Made by a program: the position numbers and the translations under genes
Notes under the pieces: model-generated
The model's database searches: none
What the model was told of the DNA's origin: nothing
What the model saw: the letters and a program-made list of their open reading frames with translations, nothing else
Assembly (NCBI GenBank): GCA_036172665.1
Contig: JAYKNF010000039.1
Location: forward strand, 151,148-215,147
DNA length: 64,000 nucleotides
Source: Prosopocoilus inquinatus
Lineage: Eukaryota; Arthropoda; Insecta; Coleoptera; Lucanidae
Direction: 5' to 3'
Part shown: piece by piece, positions 24,301 to 38,337 of the stretch
Layout: every line of letters starts with the position of its first letter
How positions within the stretch are numbered: the first letter of the stretch is position 1

Positions 24301-27282
24301 CTAGTAACTCTGATGTGAGATACGAAGTTTTTGGGCGCAGCAGGAGCTGGAAATAGTTTTAAACGAAACAACACATATTAGCGTTGTTCCTGTGATGTAT
24401 CTAATCAATCCTTACTTATCTATCATGTTATTTGACGTTTGGATGGACTCCAGTAACTCTAACTCTGATGTGAGATACGAAATTATCGGACGCAGCAGAA
24501 GCTGGAAATAGTTTCAAACGAAACAACACGCATTAGCGTTGTTCCTGTGATGTATCTAAACGATCCTTACTTATCTAACATGTTATTTGACGTTTGGATG
24601 GACTCCAGTAAGTCTGATGTGACATACGACGTTTTCGGACGCAGCAGAAACTGGAAATAGTTTTAAACGAAACAACACGTATTAGAGTTGTTCCTGTGAT
24701 GTATCTAATCGATCCTTATCATCTATCATGTTATTTGACGTTTGAATGGACTCCAGTAACTCTGATGTGAGATACAAAGTTCTCGGACCCAGCAGAAGCT
24801 GGAAATAGTTTTGAACGGAACAAAACGTATTAGCGTTGTTCCTGTGATGTATCTAATCGATCCTTACTTATCTACTATGTTATTTGACGTTTCGATGGAC
24901 TCTAGTAACTCTGATGTGAGATACGAAGTTTTTGGACGCATCAGGAGCTGGAAATAGTTTTAAACGAAACAGCACGTATTAGCGTTGTTCCTGTGATGTA
25001 TCTAATCGATCCTTACTCATCTATCATGTTATTTTACGTTTGGATGGACTCCAGTAACTCTGATGTGAGATACAAAGTTTTTGGACGCAGCAGAAGCTGG
25101 AAATAGTTTTGTATGAAACAACACGTATTAGCGTTGTTCCTGTGATGTATCTAATCGATCCTTACTTAGCTACTATGTTATTTGACGTTTCGATGGACTC
25201 CAGTAACTCTAATGTGAGATACGAAATTCTCGGACGCAGCAGCAGCTGGAAATAGTTTTAAACGAAACAACACATATTAGCGTTGTTCCTGTGATGTATC
25301 TAATCGATCCTTACTCATCTATCATGTTATTTAACGTTTGGACGGACTCCAGTAACTCTGATGTGAGATACAAAGTTCTCGGACGCAGCAGAAGCTGGAA
25401 ATAGTTTTGAACGAAACAACACGTATTAGCGTTGTTTCTGTGATGTATCTAATCGATCCTTACTTAGCTACTATGTTATTTGACGTTTCGATGGACTCCA
25501 GTAATTTTGATGTGAGATACGACGATTTCGGACGCAGCAGAAGCTGGAAATAGTTTTAAACGAAACAACACGTATTAGCGTTGTTCCTGTGATGTATCTA
25601 ATCGATCCTTACTCATCTATCATGTTATTTGACGTTTGGATGGGCTCCGGTAACTCTGAAGTGAGATACGAAGTTCTCGGACGCAGCTGAAGCTGGAAAT
25701 AGTTTTAAATGAAACAACACGCATTAGCGTTGTTCCTGTGATGTATCTAATCGATACTTACTCATCTATCATGTTATTTGGCGTTTCGATGGACTCCAGT
25801 AGCTCTGATGTGAGATACGACGTTTTCGGACGCAGCAGAAGCTGGAAATAGTTTTAAACGAAACAACACGCATTAGCGTTGTTCCTGTGATGTATCTAAT
25901 CGATCCTTACTCATCTATCATGTTATTTGACGTTTGGATGGACTCCAGTAACTCTGATGTGAGATACGAAATTATCGGACGCAGCAGAAGCTGGAAATAG
26001 TTTTAAATAAAACAACACGCATTAGCGTTGTGCCTGTGATGTATCTAATCGATCCTTACTCATCTATCATGTTATTTGACGTTTCGATGGACTCTAGTAA
26101 CTCTGATGTGATATACGAAGTTTTTGGACGCAGCAGGAGCTAGAAATAGTTTTAAACGAAACAACACGTATTAGCGTTGTTCCTGTGATGTATCTAATCG
26201 ATCCTTACTCATCTATCATGTTATTTGACGTTTGGATGGACTCCAGTATCTCTGATGTGAGATACGAAATTTTCGGACGCAGCAGAAGCTGGTAATAGTT
26301 TTAAACGAAACAACACGCATTAGCGTTGTTCCTGTGATGTATCTAAACAATCCTTACTTATCTAACATGTTATCTGACGTTTGGATGGACTCCAGTAAGT
26401 CTGATGTGAGATACAAAGTTTTTGGACGCAGCAGGAGCTGGAAATAGTTTTAAACGAAACAACACGTATTAGCGTTGTTCCTGTGATTTATCTAATCGAT
26501 CCTTACTCACCTATCATGTTATTTGACGTTTGGATGGGCTCCAGTAACTCTGAAGTGAGATACGAAGTTCTCGGACGCAGCTGAAGCTGGAAATAGTTTT
26601 AAACGAAACAACACGCATTAGCGTTGTTCCTGTGATGTATCTAATCGATACTTACTCATCTATCATGTTATTTGGCGTTTCGATGGACTCCAGTAACTCT
26701 AATATGAGAAACGAAATTTTCGGACGTAGCAGAAGCTGGAAATAGTTTTAAACGAAACAACACGCATTAGCGTTGTTCCTGTGATGTATCTAATCGATCC
26801 TTACTCATCTATCATGTTATTTGACGTTTGGATGGACTCCAGTAAGTCTGATGTGAGATACAAAGTTTTTGGACGCAGCAGGAGCTAGAAATAGTTTTAA
26901 ACGAAACAACACGTATTAGCGTTGTTCCTGTGCTGTATCTAATCGATCCTTACTCATCTATCATCTTATTTGGCGTTTCGATGGACTCCAGTAGCTCTGA
27001 TGTGAGATACGACGTTTTCGGACGCAGCAGAAGCTGGAAATAGTTTTAAACGAAACAACACGCATTAGCGTTGTTCCTGTGATGTATCTAATCGATACTT
27101 ACTCATCTATCATGTTATTTGACGTTTCGATGGACTCCAGTAACTCTAATGTGAGAAACGAAATTTTCGGACGCAGCAGAAGCTGGAAATAGTTTTAAAC
27201 GAAACAACACGTATTAGCGTTGTTCCTGGGATGTATCTAATCGATCCTTACTCATCTATCATGTTATTTGACGTTTGGATGG
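21381..27282 (+). repeat. Higher-order repeat D, copy 2
   Basis: Matches copy 1 at an offset of 6254. The full matching interval is 14722-21028 against 20976-27282. One difference was noticed: A at 19656 versus C at 25910. The match starts just after a CCTGGGATG/CCTGTGATG difference at 20975 and ends at 27283, where GGACTCC replaces GGGCTCC. It is one of the largest and cleanest duplications in the window. Confidence 0.92.
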
Positions 27283-28851
27283 ACTCCAGTAACTCTGATG
27301 TGAGATACAAAGTTTTTGGACGCAGCAGGAGCTGGAAATAGTTTTAAACGAAACAACACGTATTAGCGTTGTTCCTGTGCTGTATCTAATCGATCCTTAC
27401 TTATCTATCATGTTATTTGACGTTTCGATGCACTCCAGTAACTCTGATGTGAGATACGAAGTTTTCGGACGCAGCAGAAGCTGGAAATAGTTTTAAACGA
27501 AACAACACGTATTAGCGTTGTTCCTGGGATGTATCTAATCGATCCTTACTCATCTATCATGTTATTTGACGTTCGGATGGACTCCAGTAACTCTGATGTG
27601 AGATACAAAGTTTTTGGACGCAGCAGTAGCTGGAAATAGTTTAGAACGAAAAAACACGTATTAGCGTTGTTCCTGTGATGTATCTAATCGATCCTTACTT
27701 AGCTACTATGTTATTTGACGTTTCGATGGACTCCAGTAACTCTAATGTGAGATACGAAATTTTCGGACGCAGCAGCAGCTGGAAATAGTTTTAAACGAAA
27801 CAACACATATTAGCGTTGTTCCTGTGATGTAGCTAATCGATCCTTACTCATCTATCATGTTATTTGACGTTTGGACGGACTCCAGTAACTCTGATGAGAG
27901 ATACGACGTTTTTGGACGCAGCAGGAGCTGGAAATAGTTTTAAACGAAACAACACGTATTAGCGTTGTTCCTGTGCTGTATCTAATCAATCCTTACTCAT
28001 CTATCATGTTATTTGTCGTTTCGATGGACTCCAGTAGCTCTGATGTGAGATACGACGTTTTCGGACGCAGCAGAAGCTGGAAATAGTTTTAAACGAAACA
28101 ACACGCATTAGCGTTGTTCCTGTGATGTATCTAATCGATCCTTACTCATCTAACATGTTATTTGGCGTTTCGATGGACTCCAGTAACTTTGATGTGAGAT
28201 ACGAAGTTCTCGGACGCAGCTGAAGCTGGAAATAGTTTTAAACGAAACAACACGTACTAGCGTTGTTCCTGTGATGTATCTAATCGATCCTTACTCATCT
28301 ATCATGTTATTTGACGTTTGGATGGGCTCCAGTAACTCTGAAGTGAGATACGAAGTTCTCGGACGCAGCTGAAGCTGGAAATAGTTTTAAACGAAACAAC
28401 ACGCATTAGCGTTGTTCCTGTGATGTATCTAATGGATCCTTACTCATCTATCATGTTATTTGACGTTTGGATGGACTCCAGTAGCTCTGATGTGAGATAC
28501 GACGTTTTCGGACGCAGCAGAAGCTGGAAATAGTTTTAAACGAAACAACACGCATTAGCGTTGTTCCTGTGATGTATCTAATCGATCCTTACTCATCTAA
28601 CATGTTATTTGGCGTTTCGATGGACTCCAGTAACTTTGATGTGAGATACGAAGTTCTCGGACGCAGCTGAAGCTGGAAATAGTTTTAAATGAAACAACAC
28701 GTATTAGCGTTGTTCCTGTGATGTATCTAATCGATCCTTACTCATCTATCATGTTATTTGGCGTTTCGATGGACTCCAGTAGCTCTGATGTGAGATACGA
28801 AGTTTTTGGACGCAGCAGGAGCTGGAAATAGTTTTAAACGAAACGACACGT
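27283..28851 (+). repeat. Mosaic satellite segment between D and F repeats
   Basis: About ten and a half monomers that do not continue the D order. Frequent types carry CTGTGCTGTATC, CGATGCACTCC, TTTGTCG or TTTGGCG, and the GCAGCTGAAG end. Part of it (around 28678) is related to the sequence around 29423 at an offset of 745, five monomers. No gene or foreign sequence is present. Confidence 0.8.
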
Positions 28852-31800
28852 ATTAGCGTTGTTCCTGTGATGTATCTAATCGATCCTTACTCACCTATCA
28901 TGTTATTTGGCGTTTCGATGGACTCCAGTAGCTCTGATGTGAGATACGAAGTTTTTGGACGCAGCAGGAGCTGGAAATAGTTTTGAACGAAACGACACGT
29001 ATTAGCGTTGTTCCTGTGATGTATCTAAACGATCCTTATTTATCTAACATGTTATTTGAAGTTTGGATGGACTCCAGTAAGTCTGATGTGAGATACAAAG
29101 TTTTTGGACGCAGCAGGAGCTGGAAATAGTTTTAAACGAAACAACACGTATTAGCGTTGTTCCTGTGCTGTATCTAATCGATCCTTACTCATCTATCATG
29201 TTATTTGGCGTTTCGATGGACTCCAGTAGCTCTGATGTGAGATACGACGTTTTCGGACGCAGCAGAAGCTGGAAATAGTTTTAAACGAAACAACACGCAT
29301 TAGCGTTGTTCCTGTGATGTATCTAATCGATCCTTACTCATCTAACATGTTATTTGGCGTTTCGATGGACTCCAGTAACTTTGATGTGAGATACGAAGTT
29401 CTCGGACGCAGCTGAAGCTGGAAATAGTTTTAAATGAAACAACACGTATTAGCGTTGTTCCTGTGATGTATCTAATCGATCCTTACTCATCTATCATGTT
29501 ATTTGGCGTTTCGATGGACTCCAGTAGCTCTGATGTGAGATACGAAGTTTTTGGACGCAGCAGGAGCTGGAAATAGTTTTAAACGAAACGACACGTATTA
29601 GCGTTGTTCCTGTGATGTATCTAATCGATCCTTACTCACCTATCATGTTATTTGACGTTTGGATGGGCTCCAGTAACTCTGAAGTGAGATACGATGTTCT
29701 CGGACGCAGCTGAAGCTGGAAATAGTTTTAAACGAAACAACACGCATTAGCGTTGTTCCTGTGATGTATCTAATCGATCCTTACTCATCTATCATGTTAT
29801 TTGACGTTTGGATGGACTCCAGTAACTCTGATGTGAGATACGAAGTTCTCGGACGCAGCTGAAGCTGGAAATAGTTTTAAAGGAAACAACACGTATTAGC
29901 GTTGTTCCTGTGATGTATCTAATCGATCCTTACTCTTCTATCATGTTATTTGGCGTCTCGATGGACTCCAGTAGCTCTGATGTGAGATACGACGTTTTCG
30001 GACGCAGCAGAAGCTGGAAATAGTTTTAAACGAAACAACACGCATTAGCGTTGTTCCTGTGATGTATCTAATCGATACTTACTCATCTATCATGTTATTT
30101 GGCGTTTCGATGGACTCCAGTAACTCTAATATGAGAAACGAAATTTTCGGACGCAGCAGAAGCTGGAAATAGTTTTAAACGAAACAACACGCATTAGCGT
30201 TGTTCCTGTGATGTATCTAATCGATCCTTACTCATCTATCATGTTATTTGACGTTTCGATGCACTCCAGTAACTCTGATGTGAGATACGAAGTTTTCGGA
30301 CGCAGCAGAAGCTGGAAATAGTTTCAAACGAAACAACACGTATTAGCGTTGTTCCTGTGATGTATCTAATCGATCCTTACTCATCTAACATGTTATTTGG
30401 CGTTTCGATGGACTCCAGTAACTCTGATGAGAGATACGACGTTTTCGGACGCAGCAGAAGCTGGAAATAGTTTTAAACGAAACAATACGCATTAGCGTTG
30501 TTCCTGTGATGTATCTAATCGATCCTTACTCATCTATCATGTTATTTGTCGTTTCGATGGACTCCAGTAGCTCTGATGTGAGATACGACGTTTTCGGACG
30601 CAGCAGAAGCTGGAAATAGTTTTAAACGAAACAACACGCATTAGCGTTGTTCCTGTGATGTATCTAATCGATCCTTACTCATCTAACATGTTATTTGGCG
30701 TTTCGATGGACTCCAGTAACTTTGATGTGAGATACGAAGTTCTCGGACGCAGCTGAAGCTGGAAATAGTTTTAAACGAAACAACACGTATTAGCGTTGTT
30801 CCTGTGATGTATCTAATCGATCCTTACTCATCTATCATGTTATTTGACGTTTGGATGGGCTCCAGTAACTCTGAAGTGAGATACGAAGTTCTCGGACGCA
30901 GCTGAAGCTGGAAATAGTTTTAAACGAAACAACACGCATTAGCGTTGTTCCTGTGATGTATCTAATCGATCCTTACTCATCTATCATGTTATTTGACGTT
31001 TGGATGGACTCCAGTAACTCTGATGTGAGATACGAAATTATCGGACGCAGCAGAAGCTGGAAATAGTTTTAAATGAAACAACACGCATTAGCGTTGTGCC
31101 TGTGATGTATCTAATCGATCCTTACTCATCTATCATGTTATTTGACGTTTCGATGGACTCTAGTAACTCTGATGTGATATACGAAGTTTTTGGACGCAGC
31201 AGGAGCTAGAAATAGTTTTAAACGAAACAACACGAATTAGCGTTGTTCCTGTGATGTATCTAATCGATCCTTACTCATCTATCATGTTATTTGACGTTTG
31301 GATGGACTCCAGTATCTCTGATGTGAGATACGAAATTTTCGGACGCAGCAGAAGCTGGAAATAGTTTTAAACGAAACAACACGCATTAGCGTTGTTCCTG
31401 TGATGTATCTAATCGATCCTTACTCATCTATCATGTTATTTGACGTTTGGATGGACTCCAGTAAGTCTGATGTGAGATACAAAGTTTTTGGACGCAGCAG
31501 GAGCTGGAAATAGTTTTAAAGGAAACAACACGTATTAGCGTTGTTCCTGTGATGTATCTAATCGATCCTTACTTAGCTACTATGTTATTTGACGTTTCGA
31601 TGGACTCCAGTAATTTTGATGTGAGATACAAAGTTCTCGGACGCAGCAGAAGCTGGAAATAGTTTTGAACGAAACAACACGTATCAGCGTTGTTCCTGTG
31701 ATGTGTCTAAACGATCCTTACTTATCTAACATGTTATTTGACGTTTGGATGGACTCCAGTAACACTGATGTGAGATACAAAGTTTTTGGGCGCAGCAGGA

Positions 31801-32576
31801 GCTGGAAATAGTTTTAAACGAAGCAACACGTATTAGCGTTGTTCCTGTGATGTATCTAATCGATCCTTACTTAGCTACTATGTTGTTTGACGTTTCGATG
31901 GACCCCAGTAATTTTGATGTGAGATACGACGTTTTCGGACGCAGCAGAAGCTGGAAATAGTTTTAAATGAAACAACACGCATTAGCGTTGTTCCTGTGAA
32001 TTATCTAATCGATCCTTACTCATCTATCATGTTATTTGACGTTTCGATGGACTCTAGTAACTCTGATGTGAGATACGAAGTTTTTGGACGCAGCAGGAGC
32101 TGGATATAGTTTTAAACGAAACAACACGCATTAGCGTTGTTCCTGTGATGTATCTAAGCGATCCTTACTCATCTATCATGTTATTTGACGTTTGGATGGA
32201 CTCCAGTAACTCTGATGTGAGATACGAAATTATCGGACGCAGCAGAAGCTGGAAATAGTTTTAAATTAAACAACACGCATTAGCGTTGTTCCTGTGATGT
32301 ATCTAATCGATCCTTACTCATCTATCATGTTATTTGACGTTTCGATGGACTCTAGTAACTCTGATGTGAGATACGAAGTTTTTGGACGCAGCAGGTGCTG
32401 GAAATAGTTTTAAACGAAACAACACGTATTAGCGTTGTTCCTGTGATGTATCTAATCGATCCTTACTCATCTATCATGTTATTTGACGTTTGGATGAACT
32501 CCAGTATCTCTGATGTGAGATACGAAATTTTCGGACGCAGCAGAAGCTGGAAATAGTTTTAAACGAAACAACATGC
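28852..32576 (+). repeat. Higher-order repeat F, copy 1 (25 monomers, 3725 bp)
   Basis: A run of 25 full-length 149-bp monomers, giving exactly 3725 bp, then repeated. Diagnostic types include AACGACACG with CTCACCTATC, TTTATCTAACATG with TTTGAAG, and GTGAATTATC (near 31997). No short or long indel monomers were seen. Toward its end it contains relatives of M5-M7. Confidence 0.88.
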
Positions 32577-35500
32577 ATTAGCGTTGTTCCTGTGATGTAT
32601 CTAATCGATCCTTACTCACCTATCATGTTATTTGGCGTTTCGATGGACTCCAGTAGCTCTGATGTGAGATACGAAGTTTTTGGACGCAGCAGGAGCTGGA
32701 AATAGTTTTGAACGAAACGACACGTATTAGCGTTGTTCCTGTGATGTATCTAAACGATCCTTATTTATCTAACATGTTATTTGAAGTTTGGATGGACTCC
32801 AGTAAGTCTGATGTGAGATACAAAGTTTTTGGACGCAGCAGGAGCTGGAAATAGTTTTAAACGAAACAACACGTATTAGCGTTGTTCCTGTGCTGTATCT
32901 AATCGATCCTTACTCATCTATCATGTTATTTGGCGTTTCGATGGACTCCAGTAGCTCTGATGTGAGATACGACGTTTTCGGACGCAGCAGAAGCTGGAAA
33001 TAGTTTTAAACGAAACAACACGCATTAGCGTTGTTCCTGTGATGTATCTAATCGATCCTTACTCATCTAACATGTTATTTGGCGTTTCGATGGACTCCAG
33101 TAACTTTGATGTGAGATACGAAGTTCTCGGACGCAGCTGAAGCTGGAAATAGTTTTAAATGAAACAACACGTATTAGCGTTGTTCCTGTGATGTATCTAA
33201 TCGATCCTTACTCATCTATCATGTTATTTGGCGTTTCGATGGACTCCAGTAGCTCTGATGTGAGATACGAAGTTTTTGGACGCAGCAGGAGCTGGAAATA
33301 GTTTTAAACGAAACGACACGTATTAGCGTTGTTCCTGTGATGTATCTAATCGATCCTTACTCACCTATCATGTTATTTGACGTTTGGATGGGCTCCAGTA
33401 ACTCTGAAGTGAGATACGATGTTCTCGGACGCAGCTGAAGCTGGAAATAGTTTTAAACGAAACAACACGCATTAGCGTTGTTCCTGTGATGTATCTAATC
33501 GATCCTTACTCATCTATCATGTTATTTGACGTTTGGATGGACTCCAGTAACTCTGATGTGAGATACGAAGTTCTCGGACGCAGCTGAAGCTGGAAATAGT
33601 TTTAAAGGAAACAACACGTATTAGCGTTGTTCCTGTGATGTATCTAATCGATCCTTACTCTTCTATCATGTTATTTGGCGTCTCGATGGACTCCAGTAGC
33701 TCTGATGTGAGATACGACGTTTTCGGACGCAGCAGAAGCTGGAAATAGTTTTAAACGAAACAACACGCATTAGCGTTGTTCCTGTGATGTATCTAATCGA
33801 TACTTACTCATCTATCATGTTATTTGGCGTTTCGATGGACTCCAGTAACTCTAATATGAGAAACGAAATTTTCGGACGCAGCAGAAGCTGGAAATAGTTT
33901 TAAACGAAACAACACGCATTAGCGTTGTTCCTGTGATGTATCTAATCGATCCTTACTCATCTATCATGTTATTTGACGTTTCGATGCACTCCAGTAACTC
34001 TGATGTGAGATACGAAGTTTTCGGACGCAGCAGAAGCTGGAAATAGTTTCAAACGAAACAACACGTATTAGCGTTGTTCCTGTGATGTATCTAATCGATC
34101 CTTACTCATCTAACATGTTATTTGGCGTTTCGATGGACTCCAGTAACTCTGATGAGAGATACGACGTTTTCGGACGCAGCAGAAGCTGGAAATAGTTTTA
34201 AACGAAACAATACGCATTAGCGTTGTTCCTGTGATGTATCTAATCGATCCTTACTCATCTATCATGTTATTTGTCGTTTCGATGGACTCCAGTAGCTCTG
34301 ATGTGAGATACGACGTTTTCGGACGCAGCAGAAGCTGGAAATAGTTTTAAACGAAACAACACGCATTAGCGTTGTTCCTGTGATGTATCTAATCGATCCT
34401 TACTCATCTAACATGTTATTTGGCGTTTCGATGGACTCCAGTAACTTTGATGTGAGATACGAAGTTCTCGGACGCAGCTGAAGCTGGAAATAGTTTTAAA
34501 CGAAACAACACGTATTAGCGTTGTTCCTGTGATGTATCTAATCGATCCTTACTCATCTATCATGTTATTTGACGTTTGGATGGGCTCCAGTAACTCTGAA
34601 GTGAGATACGAAGTTCTCGGACGCAGCTGAAGCTGGAAATAGTTTTAAACGAAACAACACGCATTAGCGTTGTTCCTGTGATGTATCTAATCGATCCTTA
34701 CTCATCTATCATGTTATTTGACGTTTGGATGGACTCCAGTAACTCTGATGTGAGATACGAAATTATCGGACGCAGCAGAAGCTGGAAATAGTTTTAAATG
34801 AAACAACACGCATTAGCGTTGTGCCTGTGATGTATCTAATCGATCCTTACTCATCTATCATGTTATTTGACGTTTCGATGGACTCTAGTAACTCTGATGT
34901 GATATACGAAGTTTTTGGACGCAGCAGGAGCTAGAAATAGTTTTAAACGAAACAACACGAATTAGCGTTGTTCCTGTGATGTATCTAATCGATCCTTACT
35001 CATCTATCATGTTATTTGACGTTTGGATGGACTCCAGTATCTCTGATGTGAGATACGAAATTTTCGGACGCAGCAGAAGCTGGAAATAGTTTTAAACGAA
35101 ACAACACGCATTAGCGTTGTTCCTGTGATGTATCTAATCGATCCTTACTCATCTATCATGTTATTTGACGTTTGGATGGACTCCAGTAAGTCTGATGTGA
35201 GATACAAAGTTTTTGGACGCAGCAGGAGCTGGAAATAGTTTTAAAGGAAACAACACGTATTAGCGTTGTTCCTGTGATGTATCTAATCGATCCTTACTTA
35301 GCTACTATGTTATTTGACGTTTCGATGGACTCCAGTAATTTTGATGTGAGATACAAAGTTCTCGGACGCAGCAGAAGCTGGAAATAGTTTTGAACGAAAC
35401 AACACGTATCAGCGTTGTTCCTGTGATGTGTCTAAACGATCCTTACTTATCTAACATGTTATTTGACGTTTGGATGGACTCCAGTAACACTGATGTGAGA

Positions 35501-36343
35501 TACAAAGTTTTTGGGCGCAGCAGGAGCTGGAAATAGTTTTAAACGAAGCAACACGTATTAGCGTTGTTCCTGTGATGTATCTAATCGATCCTTACTTAGC
35601 TACTATGTTGTTTGACGTTTCGATGGACCCCAGTAATTTTGATGTGAGATACGACGTTTTCGGACGCAGCAGAAGCTGGAAATAGTTTTAAATGAAACAA
35701 CACGCATTAGCGTTGTTCCTGTGAATTATCTAATCGATCCTTACTCATCTATCATGTTATTTGACGTTTCGATGGACTCTAGTAACTCTGATGTGAGATA
35801 CGAAGTTTTTGGACGCAGCAGGAGCTGGATATAGTTTTAAACGAAACAACACGCATTAGCGTTGTTCCTGTGATGTATCTAAGCGATCCTTACTCATCTA
35901 TCATGTTATTTGACGTTTGGATGGACTCCAGTAACTCTGATGTGAGATACGAAATTATCGGACGCAGCAGAAGCTGGAAATAGTTTTAAATTAAACAACA
36001 CGCATTAGCGTTGTTCCTGTGATGTATCTAATCGATCCTTACTCATCTATCATGTTATTTGACGTTTCGATGGACTCTAGTAACTCTGATGTGAGATACG
36101 AAGTTTTTGGACGCAGCAGGTGCTGGAAATAGTTTTAAACGAAACAACACGTATTAGCGTTGTTCCTGTGATGTATCTAATCGATCCTTACTCATCTATC
36201 ATGTTATTTGACGTTTGGATGAACTCCAGTATCTCTGATGTGAGATACGAAATTTTCGGACGCAGCAGAAGCTGGAAATAGTTTTAAACGAAACAACATG
36301 CATTAGCGTTGTTCCTGTGATGTATCTAATCGATCCTTACTCA
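32577..36343 (+). repeat. Higher-order repeat F, copy 2
   Basis: Matches 28852-32618 at an offset of 3725 with no difference noticed. The match starts after position 32576 (C here, T at 28851) and ends before 36344 (T here, C at 32619). The array then passes into an M16-type monomer rather than a third F unit. Confidence 0.88.
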
Positions 36344-38337
36344 TCTATCATGTTATTTGGCGTTTCGATGGACTCCAGTAGCTCTGATGTGAGATACGAC
36401 GTTTTCGTACGCAGCAGAAGCTGGAAATAGTTTTAAACGAAACAACACGCATTAGCGTTGTTCCTGTGATGTATCTAATCGATACTTACTCATCTATCAT
36501 GTTATTTGACGTTTGGATGGACTCCAGTAACTCTGATGTGAGATACGAAATTATCGGACACAGCAGAAGCTGGAAATAGTTTTGAACGAAACAACAGGTA
36601 TTAGCGTTGTTCCTGTGATGTATCTAATCGATCCTTACTTAGCTACTATGTTATTTGATGTTTCGATGGACTCCAGTAACTCTAATGTGAGATACGGAAT
36701 TTTCGGACGCAGCAGCAGCTGGAAATAGTTTTAAACGAAACAACACGCATTAGCGATGTTCCTGTGATGTATCTAATCGATCCTTACTCATCTATCATGT
36801 TATTTTACGTTTGGATGGACTCCAGTAACTCTGATGTGAGATAAAAAGTTTTTGGACGCAGCAGAAGCTGGAAATAGTTTTGAACGAAACAACACGTATT
36901 AGCGTTGTTCCTGTGATGTATCTAATCGATCCTTACTTAGCTACTATGTTATTTGACGTTTCGATGGACTCCAGTAACTCTAATGTGAGATACGACGTTT
37001 TCGGACGCAGCAGAAGCTGGAAATAGTTCTAAACGAAACAACATGCATTAGCGTTGTTCCTGTGATGTATCTAATCGATCCTTACTCATCTATCATGTTA
37101 TTTGGCGTTTCGATGGACTCCAGTAGCTCTGATGTGAGATACGACGTTTTCGGACGCAGCAGAAGCTGGAAATAGTTTTAAACGAAACAACACGCATTAG
37201 CGTTGTTCCTGTGATGTATCTAATCGATACTTACTCATCTATCATGTTATTTGACGTTTGGATGGACTCCAGTAACCCTGACGTGAGATAGGAAGTTCTC
37301 GGACGCAGCAGAAGCTGGAAATAGTTTTAAACGAAACAACACGCATTAGCGTTGTTCCTGTGATGTATCTAATCGATCCTTACTCACCTATCATGTTATT
37401 TGGCGTTTCGATGGACTCCAGTAACTCTGATGTGAGATACAAAGTTCTCGGACGCAGCAGAAGCTGGAAATAGTTTTGAACGAAACAACACGTATTAGCG
37501 TTGTTCCTGTGATGTGTCTAAACGATCCTTACTTATCTAACATGTTATTTGACGTTTGGATGGACTCCAGTAACTCTGATGTGAGATACAAAGTTCTCGG
37601 ACGCAGCAGGAGCTGGATATAGTTTTAAACGAAACAACACGCATTAGCGATGTTCCTGTGATGTATCTAAGCGATCCTTACTCATCTATCATGTTATTTG
37701 ACGTTTGGATGGACTCCAGTAACTCTGATGTGAGATACGAAATTATCGGACGCAGCAGAAGCTGGAAATAGTTTTAAATTAAACAACACGCATTAGCGTT
37801 GTTCCTGTGATGTATCTAATCGATCCTTACTCATCTATCATGTTATTTGACGTTTCGATGGACTCTAGTAACTCTGATGTGAGATACGAAGTTTTTGGAC
37901 GCAGCAGGTGCTGGAAATAGTTTTAAACGAAACAACACGTATTAGCGTTGTTCCTGTGATGTATCTAATCGATCCTTACTCATCTATCATGTTATTTGAC
38001 GTTTGGATGAACTCCAGTATCTCTGACGTGAGATACGAAATTTTCGGACGCAGCAGAAGCTGGAAATAGTTTTAAACGAAACAGCATGCATTAGCGTTGT
38101 TCCTGTGATGTATCTAATCGATCCTTACTCATCTATCACGTTATTTGACGTTTGAATGGACTCCAGTAACTCTGATGTGAGATACAATGTTCTCGGACGC
38201 AGCAGAAGCTGGAAATAGTTTTGAACGAAACAACACGTATTAGCGTTGTTCCTGTGATGTATCTAATCGATCCTTACTCATCTATCATGTTATTTAACGT
38301 TTGGACGGACTCCAGTAACTCTGATGTGAGATACAAA
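36344..38337 (+). repeat. Mosaic segment: M16-M22 cassette, then M5-M8
   Basis: The cassette M16-M22 plus the CTCACCTATC type matches the C repeat near 11335-12480 at an offset of 25009. It then passes through a monomer that begins like the GATGTGTCTAAACG type (37513) but ends like M4 (CAGGAGCTGGATATAG, ending near 37622), followed by M5-M8 and a TTTAACG/GGACGG type. The chimeric monomer marks a second out-of-register junction. Confidence 0.83.
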
